Of a stretch of 49,722 nt of DNA, positions 44,777-49,722 are shown in pieces. The stretch is taken from positions 1 through 49,722 of the forward strand of contig CALWLJ010000025.1 in assembly GCA_944381495.1 (NCBI GenBank), given 5' to 3'. Each line of letters begins with the position of its first letter. Position 1 is the stretch's first letter. The translations under genes and the position numbers were made by a program. Source of the DNA: an uncultured Mediterraneibacter sp. GTDB lineage: Bacteria > Bacillota > Clostridia > Lachnospirales > Lachnospiraceae. The notes under the pieces were generated by a model, which worked only from the letters and a program-made list of their open reading frames with translations, did no database searches and was not told the origin of the DNA.

Positions 44777-44795
44777 TACTTAAGGTTTACTTAAG
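44777..44795. repeat. Right arm-type repeat (TACTTAAG pair)
   Basis: CTACTTAAGG and TTTACTTAAG stand in tandem, matching the pair at 38155-38174 just inside the other end. Mirrored placement at both ends supports an integrase or accessory-factor binding role. Confidence 0.5.
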
Positions 44796-44844
44796 TTTTT
44801 TAAAATAACCCCTCACAATTCCTATAAATACGTTATTCATCGGT

Positions 44845-44886
44845 CGTAGAGGTCGCAGGTTCAAATCCTGTCACTCCGATTTTTTC
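44845..44886 (+). repeat. attR: second 42-bp copy of the tRNA-Pro 3' end
   Basis: Identical to 38071-38112 over 42 bases. It holds only the 3' part of tRNA-Pro (from the anticodon stem), so it is not a tRNA gene but marks the right end of the element. Confidence 0.93.
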
Positions 44887-45365
44887 ATGCAAAAATATAG
44901 GTTTTTCGGGTATTGGCAAGCCGATATTTAAATAAGCATTCGTGTTACCTGAATACAAATACATAAGAAGGAGGAAATCTTGCACATATGCTAATGAAAA
45001 TTGAACATTGAAATAAGTTTATTATACGGTGAGGGTATTTGATAGAAACAGGTGCTTTTCACGATAGGAAAGCGGATAATAGGCTTATTTGAACGCTCAA
45101 TTAATTTGATAATGATTCCACTAACCGACTTAAAACCGATTATTCGGGCAAATACAAAGCGACAGAGGCATATAATAACAGGCATACTGGATAGAATAAA
45201 CTATCTGGTATGCCTATTTTTTTACGCCTGCTGCCAAGCATTCTATTTTAAGTTGTATTATAGAATTTTACAGACAACTGCTGTCAGACGATACTTTTAT
45301 TGCCTAAGTGAAGTTTAGTGTCAAAATCAATCACTGTAATAAGCACAGAACAAATAGAATTAATT
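44887..45365. other. 479-nt stretch without a convincing gene
   Basis: Both strands carry short open frames (for example 45052-45318) without convincing start signals or known domains. One AGGAGG (about 44973) is followed only by very short frames. A good terminator-like hairpin lies at 45180-45215 with a T-run. It could be a decayed gene of an older island. I see no tRNA or known RNA here. Confidence 0.4.
45180..45223 (+). terminator. Terminator hairpin in the gene-free stretch
   Basis: A 15-bp stem (45180-45194 with 45201-45215, two G-U pairs) around AATAAA is followed by ATTTTTTT. It has no intact gene upstream on this strand, which suggests that it once served a gene now lost. Confidence 0.75.
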
Positions 45366-45584
45366 TTATAAAGGTTGATCCTCATCACTTGGAACATACC
45401 TGCATATATCTTGTACATCACAATTCAGGATGCGGCAAAAGTCATTGATGGTAGTTGTGTTTAATGGCTTGTTTTTCCGCAGCTTGTCTATCGTGGAGCT
45501 GGAGATATGGTAAGTATTGATCAATGTATATGTTGATTCTTTTGATTGCTTTAATGTTTTCCAGAATGGACTATAGTCAATCAT
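45366..45584 (-). CDS. XRE-family HTH repressor
   Basis: The 72-aa Cro/C1-type protein (SSTIDKLRKNKPLNTTTI, then CRILNCDVQDICRYVPS) resembles YozG/YdaS-size repressors. AGGAGG precedes the ATG. A palindrome GACTATAGTC lies within its codons 2-6 and another in the divergent promoter, which suggests autoregulation. It diverges from the 82-aa gene and probably controls it. Confidence 0.85.
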   Translation of the reverse strand: MIDYSPFWKTLKQSKESTYTLINTYHISSSTIDKLRKNKPLNTTTINDFCRILNCDVQDICRYVPSDEDQPL

Positions 45585-45711
45585 ACCGTACCTCCTGTCT
45601 GATTACAGAATAGTATGTGGTTGTTTTATTGACTATAGTCTTTAAAGAGACTATAATTAGAACATGTAACAAGGAGCATATGAGCAATGCACAGTGTTAA
45701 GACGACTATAG
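45569..45711. promoter_or_regulatory. Divergent promoter with repeated GACTATAGTC operators
   Basis: TTGACT (45629-45634) and TATAAT (45652-45657) are separated by 17 bp, reading right. The 10-bp palindrome GACTATAGTC occurs at 45569-45578 and at 45631-45640, overlapping the -35. Half copies GACTATA follow at 45649-45655, overlapping the -10, and at 45704-45710. The layout is that of a repressor-controlled promoter. Confidence 0.7.
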
Positions 45712-45935
45712 AACAGAAATTCTGGAATCTTATATTAGGTGATGATTTGGATTTTTACGAAGAGTATACGATTAATCTTTCGGATAAAGAACAACAGGAA
45801 TTTTTTACTGATAATCCGGATTTTATGCAGGAGTTTCCTGTGAGTCGTGACAAGATGTATCTGCTCAGAGATCCGATTTTCCGAGGAATATTGAGAAAAA
45901 TAAAAGAGCATGTGGAAGGAAAAGAACAGTGTTGA
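45687..45935 (+). CDS. 82-aa protein of unknown function
   Basis: AAGGAG lies upstream of the ATG. The acidic, Phe/Asp-rich protein (EQKFWNLILGDDLDFYEEY ... EQQEFFTDNPDFMQEFP) has no recognised family, membrane span or signal peptide. The stop overlaps the start of the lipoprotein gene, so they are coupled. It is controlled by the XRE-bearing divergent promoter. Confidence 0.6.
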   Translation: MHSVKTTIEQKFWNLILGDDLDFYEEYTINLSDKEQQEFFTDNPDFMQEFPVSRDKMYLLRDPIFRGILRKIKEHVEGKEQC

Positions 45936-46729
45936 AAAAGTTAATTATTATTAGTTTATCGTGCCTGATTTTAGGTGGGTGTGCCAGTGAAGAGCCGGTT
46001 GTAGAAGAACCCACATATTCGGATCAAGACTTTATTTCTGATATGTCAAAAGGGCTTCAGGCCAGATGGAAACTTAATGAAGAGGATGAAGCAAAAGAAG
46101 GATATGATGAAATTCTTGTCAACAGCGAAGAATATCAGGAAATGATGAATAATTATATCCAGGCAGAGTTAGATTATGTTGAAAAATATCAGAATGAAAA
46201 ATTTGAGGATAGTAATTTACAGGAAATTGCAGTTAAATATGTGAATCTATTAAAACAGCATAAGGATGCATGCCAATATATGACAGTTGATTATGATAAA
46301 TACTTGGAAGTATTTCAACCTGTATATAATGAGAGAAGTAAAATTATTTCACAACTGGTAAATGATTACGGTATGACTGTTGATGAAGATTATCAGCAAA
46401 CGCTAAATGATTTTTTGACCAACTCTCAATTAGTTATTGAACAAGAAAATGAGGAGGCGGCTATTCAGCAAATGCTTGATGGTATTCAGTTTGACGAGGT
46501 AGAAGATGACGGCGGCTATAAAACCTATCAGGCAGTTGTTGAAAATACAACAGGAATTGATTTTAACACATTGAATATTACTATCAATTTGTTGAACAGT
46601 GATGGTGTGATTGTCGAGACAACATATGATAATGTTAGTGCTTTCGCACAGGGGGCAAAAGTACAATTTGAATTTATGACTGATAAGGAATTTACATCTA
46701 CACAAGTATCGGTCGATTGGTGGGAATAA
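45929..46729 (+). CDS. Lipoprotein with a C-terminal FxLYD-like domain
   Basis: The start is GTG 45929 (or TTG 45932), with GGAAGGAAAAG upstream. The 266-aa protein has lipobox LGGC (Cys18). A long acidic helical region follows, then a C-terminal FxLYD-type domain (about 195-262), in which YQAVVENTTGIDFNTLNITINLL and QVSVDWWE are recognisable. Such domains fold as small Ig-like modules on cell-surface proteins. Its ligand is unknown. A terminator follows 20 nt after the stop. Confidence 0.8.
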   Translation: MLKKLIIISLSCLILGGCASEEPVVEEPTYSDQDFISDMSKGLQARWKLNEEDEAKEGYDEILVNSEEYQEMMNNYIQAELDYVEKYQNEKFEDSNLQEIAVKYVNLLKQHKDACQYMTVDYDKYLEVFQPVYNERSKIISQLVNDYGMTVDEDYQQTLNDFLTNSQLVIEQENEEAAIQQMLDGIQFDEVEDDGGYKTYQAVVENTTGIDFNTLNITINLLNSDGVIVETTYDNVSAFAQGAKVQFEFMTDKEFTSTQVSVDWWE

Positions 46730-46748
46730 GGCTATGGTTAAAAATAAG

Positions 46749-46778
46749 GCGTCAGTATTTTTGCTGACGCTTAAATTT
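46749..46778 (+). terminator. Terminator after the lipoprotein gene
   Basis: GCGTCAG and CTGACGC (46749-46755, 46764-46770) enclose TATTTTTG and are followed by TTAAATTTT. An A-rich left flank could let it act in both directions. Confidence 0.7.
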
Positions 46779-46873
46779 TCTCGTAATCCTATATAGTGTA
46801 TGATAAAATACAAGTATAGGATAATGTGGTGTTATCTGGGACGGGCATATAAAATACAGGGGGACTTTATGCC

Positions 46874-47608
46874 ATGGAAGAAAAGTACAGAATAGTAAAG
46901 TGTCCGCATTGCCAAAAGGACGTGACACATATTGAGGGAACAGACTATACATGTCCTTACTGCGGAAAATCTTTGAATGGACAAGCTAGGCAAGAGTCAA
47001 GATTGCAGAGGATGAAGCAGTATATCCTTAGAAACAAAGTATTAGTTGCTGTTACGACTTGTCTGCTTATCTGTGTACTTGCTATGAGCGGGACGGTATC
47101 ATTTGCTGTGGATCAACGGGATTTGATGTCAAATCAACTACAGGAACAGACAGATCAATATAATGAATTGCAAAGCAATTACGATGATTTATTAGCAAAG
47201 TTTGATGAGCTACAAAGTAGTTATAATGATTTAGAGACCGAACTTACCAATTATCAGGATCAGCAGGAAACGATAGATTCTCTGAATGCTCAACTCACAG
47301 ATTTACAAGAAAAGTATGATGCTCTTTCAGCAGAAAATGAAGAATTAAAAGAGCAGATATCAGAAAACGATTCTAGTATGAGCGGTGCAGGAGGTACTGG
47401 GGGAGGACGATTACCTGTACCTGGGTCAGATGGATATCTTAGTGAAAGTAGTAATGATTCTGTCAGCGATATGGTGTGGATACCGGCTCACGGTGAAAAA
47501 TATCATAGTATTCCCGATTGCGGAAACATGAATCCGAATACAGCGAGTCAAGTATCTCGATCATCTGCTGAAGCAATGGGGTATGATGCTTGTAGTAAGT
47601 GCTGGTAA
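46874..47608 (+). CDS. Membrane protein with zinc ribbon, coiled coil and C-terminal metal-binding-like motif
   Basis: The 244-aa protein has an N-terminal zinc ribbon (CPHC at about 10-13, CPYC at about 29-32), a membrane span (about 54-76) and a Glu/Gln-rich coiled coil (about 80-165). A glycine-rich linker leads to a C-terminal motif, WIPAHGEKYHSIPDCGNM ... GYDACSKCW, found at the end of many Firmicutes surface proteins and resembling Ada-like metal-binding modules. GGGGGA precedes the ATG. The topology would leave the C-terminal module outside the cell. Function is unknown. Confidence 0.72.
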   Translation: MEEKYRIVKCPHCQKDVTHIEGTDYTCPYCGKSLNGQARQESRLQRMKQYILRNKVLVAVTTCLLICVLAMSGTVSFAVDQRDLMSNQLQEQTDQYNELQSNYDDLLAKFDELQSSYNDLETELTNYQDQQETIDSLNAQLTDLQEKYDALSAENEELKEQISENDSSMSGAGGTGGGRLPVPGSDGYLSESSNDSVSDMVWIPAHGEKYHSIPDCGNMNPNTASQVSRSSAEAMGYDACSKCW

Positions 47609-47638
47609 AGAAAATAGATTTAAAATGGAGGCTTTATA

Positions 47639-48016
47639 ATGCATTTTTTGTATGAAAAAGATGAAATTATATATGCGGCATGTGATAACTGTGGTCGTGA
47701 ATTAAAGTTTAAAAAATATGAATTGCAAGATATTAAAACAGGAGTTGAGTGCTTTTGCGGAATTTCGAGTAATGTAATTACCGGTCTTCCAGAAGAAAGA
47801 AAGGTTAATGTTGAAAATAGAGGAGTTCAAAATGTAGTAGCTCCGACTCCAGAACCAGTAATTAAAACCTCGGTTCCAAGATGTCCAACCTGTGGTTCAA
47901 CTAATATTTCTAAAATTTCATTAACATCTAAAGCCGTAGGTGGCGCAATGTTTGGAATTTTCAGCAGCAATATAAGAAATACATATAAATGTAATGTATG
48001 CGGGTATAAATGGTGA
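47639..48016 (+). CDS. Protein with two zinc ribbons
   Basis: The 125-aa protein contains CDNC and CFC near the N-terminus (residues about 15-42) and a C-terminal zinc ribbon CPTCGSTNISKIS ... YKCNVCGYKW. The latter has the linker TSKAVGGAMFGIFSSN common in Firmicutes zinc-ribbon tails. No membrane span is evident apart from the weakly hydrophobic linker. It lies 30 nt after one zinc-ribbon gene and directly before another. Function is unknown. Confidence 0.75.
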   Translation: MHFLYEKDEIIYAACDNCGRELKFKKYELQDIKTGVECFCGISSNVITGLPEERKVNVENRGVQNVVAPTPEPVIKTSVPRCPTCGSTNISKISLTSKAVGGAMFGIFSSNIRNTYKCNVCGYKW

Positions 48017-48030
48017 GATGGGGTGTGGGT

Positions 48031-49263
48031 ATGAAATATTTTGAGACGCTATTTAAAGTTAATCCTTTAAAAGTTGAATTAGATGCACCACTTGTTCTTC
48101 AAGAAACAGCTATAATTAAAGATACTGTAGATGATAAGATATTATTACGAAACATTTTCGTGAATGTTGCTAATCAAGATATTGTTGCAATTGCAATCAA
48201 GGGAACCTTGAAAGATATCTTTGGTGAAAATGTTAAATATAATGGACAAGATGAATTTACTTACGTTTATCAAGATATAATATGTGAACCAAATACAATT
48301 TTTGGAAATAAAATTTCAATAGATCTTCCTCGTGATGCCAGAAAAATAGAGGTTGTAATAGAAAAGGTTGTGTTGTTGGATGGGACAGTATGGAAATCAA
48401 ATCCTGAAAATATTGTTACTATTCAACGACAACATGAAATAGAAGCATCGGATGAGTTTATAAATTCTTATGACACCAATTCTATTTTGCCAATATTTTA
48501 TTATGTCGAAAATGATAGTTGCTGGCAGTGTACGTGTGGGCAAGTAAATAAGGTATCGGATGAGTATTGCAAACACTGTTCACGTGAAAAGAAATATGTT
48601 AAAACTAAATTTACAAAAGAAAGTATTGCAAAGGAATATCAAGATTTTATTTATCGAAAAGAACATAAAGAAGAATTACAAGAAAAATTAGTTCACAAAG
48701 TTTTTCCCGATGCAAAACCGGAAGAAATGCTAGAAAAACCAAAACAAGAAGTAGCGTATCATAAAGATAGTAGGCTTCACACTGACGGATTTCAAAAGTA
48801 CAAACATGTTATCATAAATATTACAATACTTTTACTGGCAATTTTGGCTATATTAATCGGAGTTTTTCTATTTAACCATTCTACAGTGGCGAAAAGTCGT
48901 GAAACTATAGAAAATATTACTGATTTATTTGGCACTCAACTTAATACCGATAATCTTGATGAAAATGGCTGGGAAAATAAGGGAGATTACGAGTTGTGTG
49001 ACATTTCTGGAACAGTATGTACAGCATCTATTACATATTCTAAAAAAGTACAGTATGTATATTGGTTTTCAGATGATGAATGTAACCAAACAGAATATGA
49101 AAATTTTCTTGATGAGTTATCTCGTGTTCTAGAAAAACAACCGCAAGAAGATGATACATATGATTATCGCTGGGAATTTGATGATTATTATGTTTATGGG
49201 TATAAGAATCCAAATAATATTATTTGTGCTATATTCTGTTCTGTTGATGAGGATGATTGGTGA
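48031..49263 (+). CDS. Membrane-anchored zinc-ribbon protein
   Basis: I place the start at ATG 48031, after GGGGTGTGGG; an in-frame ATG at 48010 would overlap the previous gene. The 410-aa protein has an N-terminal beta-rich domain (about 1-140), a zinc ribbon (CWQC, CTCG and CKHC, about 164-183), a charged helical part, one membrane span (about 260-282) and an acidic extracytoplasmic C-terminal domain ending in CSVDEDDW. It is the third zinc-ribbon protein in a row. No known function. Confidence 0.68.
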   Translation: MKYFETLFKVNPLKVELDAPLVLQETAIIKDTVDDKILLRNIFVNVANQDIVAIAIKGTLKDIFGENVKYNGQDEFTYVYQDIICEPNTIFGNKISIDLPRDARKIEVVIEKVVLLDGTVWKSNPENIVTIQRQHEIEASDEFINSYDTNSILPIFYYVENDSCWQCTCGQVNKVSDEYCKHCSREKKYVKTKFTKESIAKEYQDFIYRKEHKEELQEKLVHKVFPDAKPEEMLEKPKQEVAYHKDSRLHTDGFQKYKHVIINITILLLAILAILIGVFLFNHSTVAKSRETIENITDLFGTQLNTDNLDENGWENKGDYELCDISGTVCTASITYSKKVQYVYWFSDDECNQTEYENFLDELSRVLEKQPQEDDTYDYRWEFDDYYVYGYKNPNNIICAIFCSVDEDDW

Positions 49264-49376
49264 TAAAGTGAAGTTGTTGCATAAAATTTAGTTCGATAGA
49301 CTGAAAATTTGTCCAAATGTAAAAATGGAACACATGTCACTATCTGTGCAAAAACCGATTAAAAAACAAATGTAAA

Positions 49377-49508
49377 TCACCGGGGTACTCTCTCTGATTG
49401 TTCCGGCTGCTGACCGCTCGGAACACTGAAAACTACAGTCACAGCTTCAAAAAAATCATTCAGATTTACGGCTTTAGCACCTCCTCCCTGGACTTCTCCA
49501 CCTTGCCT
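49377..49508 (-). pseudogene. Possible C-terminal remnant of a lost gene
   Basis: On the minus strand a GC-richer frame of 43 codons, ending ...NLNDFFEAVTVVF ... SERVPR, runs from a stop at 49509-49511 to TGA at 49377-49379. It has no start codon signal. It looks like the tail of a protein-coding gene inside an AT-rich area, but I cannot name the family. Confidence 0.3.
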
Positions 49509-49554
49509 CTATAAAAAGGAATTTGGCCCGAAAAAATAAAGCAGGAATTACAAA

Positions 49555-49598
49555 AGGCTGACAGTGTATCAATAAGATATGCCGTCAGCCTATTTTTT
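49555..49598 (+). terminator. Terminator near the right edge
   Basis: AGGCTGACAGTGTATC (49555-49570) pairs with GATATGCCGTCAGCCT (49576-49591) around AATAA, followed by ATTTTTTAC. It may serve the zinc-ribbon cluster or a lost gene. Confidence 0.8.
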
Positions 49599-49722
49599 AC
49601 TGAATCAAAATATCTGTCCGAGAGATGATATCGTCAATATAGTTTGTAAGCGCTCAATAAAATAATGGCTATCTTTTCACAGGGTATTCAGCTATAGTTG
49701 AAGTAAAACACTCCAACTTCAA

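Larger units (their letters stand above)
49264..49722. other. 459-nt right-edge stretch without an intact gene
   Basis: Beyond the zinc-ribbon membrane protein no intact gene is seen. It holds the minus-strand frame remnant, one clear terminator, and a TTGAAGT/ACTTCAA inverted repeat (49698-49704, 49716-49722) that is cut by the window end and may be part of a longer palindrome. A new gene or element may begin just outside. Confidence 0.45.

Noticed and set aside
44845-44886. Second tRNA-Pro gene
   Set aside because: Only the 3' part is present, with no 5' acceptor, D-arm or full anticodon stem; it is the attR copy.
45052-45318. 88-aa frame right of attR
   Set aside because: No ribosome-binding site, its end runs through the terminator hairpin, and no family is recognisable.

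Overview
The window looks like chromosome of a spore-forming, anaerobic gut Clostridia, most likely Lachnospiraceae. The signs are a YlmC/YmxH-type sporulation protein, DUF3783 and DUF975 proteins, a complete selenocysteine/selenium-utilisation cluster, a Gram-positive msm-type sugar locus, a domain-permuted GH3 beta-glucosidase and an ANTAR-controlled glnA. Positions 1 to about 37,700 are core-like, with balanced base composition and dense operons. From about 38,100 to the right edge the DNA is clearly AT-richer and accessory.

Region 1 (255-11,976) is a selenium cluster: yedF, selD, selA, selB, an orphan membrane protein, a PiT-family permease with its DUF47 partner, a LysR regulator, a cysteine desulfurase/selenocysteine lyase-like enzyme, YedE, a TusA-like protein and DUF3343. 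selD carries an in-frame UGA at codon 16, in its active site, followed by a plausible bacterial SECIS hairpin, so the selenophosphate synthetase is itself a selenoprotein. Five tandem 11-bp PhoP-box-like repeats precede the PiT segment. No tRNA-Sec gene was found in the window.

Region 2 (12,105-22,804) is housekeeping: hemolysin III-like protein, carbamate kinase, YbaK-type deacylase, a DUF975/ABC-permease-like fusion, DUF3783, ylmC, nrdR, truA, exonuclease III, two CobW-like GTPases (one with a long His/Asp metal-binding stretch, one fused to a DUF1980-like domain) and a fructokinase. A roughly 232-bp imperfect palindrome fills most of the gap between the convergent fructokinase and AraC genes.

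Region 3 (23,145-37,416) is carbohydrate and nitrogen metabolism. An AraC regulator diverges from an ABC sugar importer (binding protein and two permeases), a GH36 alpha-galactosidase and an amylosucrase-type GH13. With the nearby fructokinase this fits uptake and breakdown of raffinose-family sugars and sucrose. A GH3 beta-glucosidase, glutamine synthetase, an ANTAR regulator and dapF follow. The glnA leader starts with a strong promoter and at once forms a terminator whose loop is ACAGAT, matching the A1/G4 hexaloop known for ANTAR targets. This suggests that the neighbouring ANTAR protein controls glnA by antitermination.

Region 4 (37,860-44,886) holds tRNA-Gln(CUG) and tRNA-Pro(CGG). A 6.8-kb integrative element is inserted at the 3' end of tRNA-Pro, flanked by 42-bp direct repeats. 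It encodes a tyrosine integrase, an HUH rolling-circle initiator, an FtsK/TcpA-like ATPase, small unknown proteins, an orphan 318-aa cargo protein, a lipoprotein and a Cro/C1 protein.

Region 5 (44,887-49,722) is a second AT-rich accessory stretch. An autoregulated-looking XRE repressor (repeated GACTATAGTC sites) diverges from a small protein and a lipoprotein. Three zinc-ribbon proteins, two of them membrane-anchored, follow, then gene remnants.
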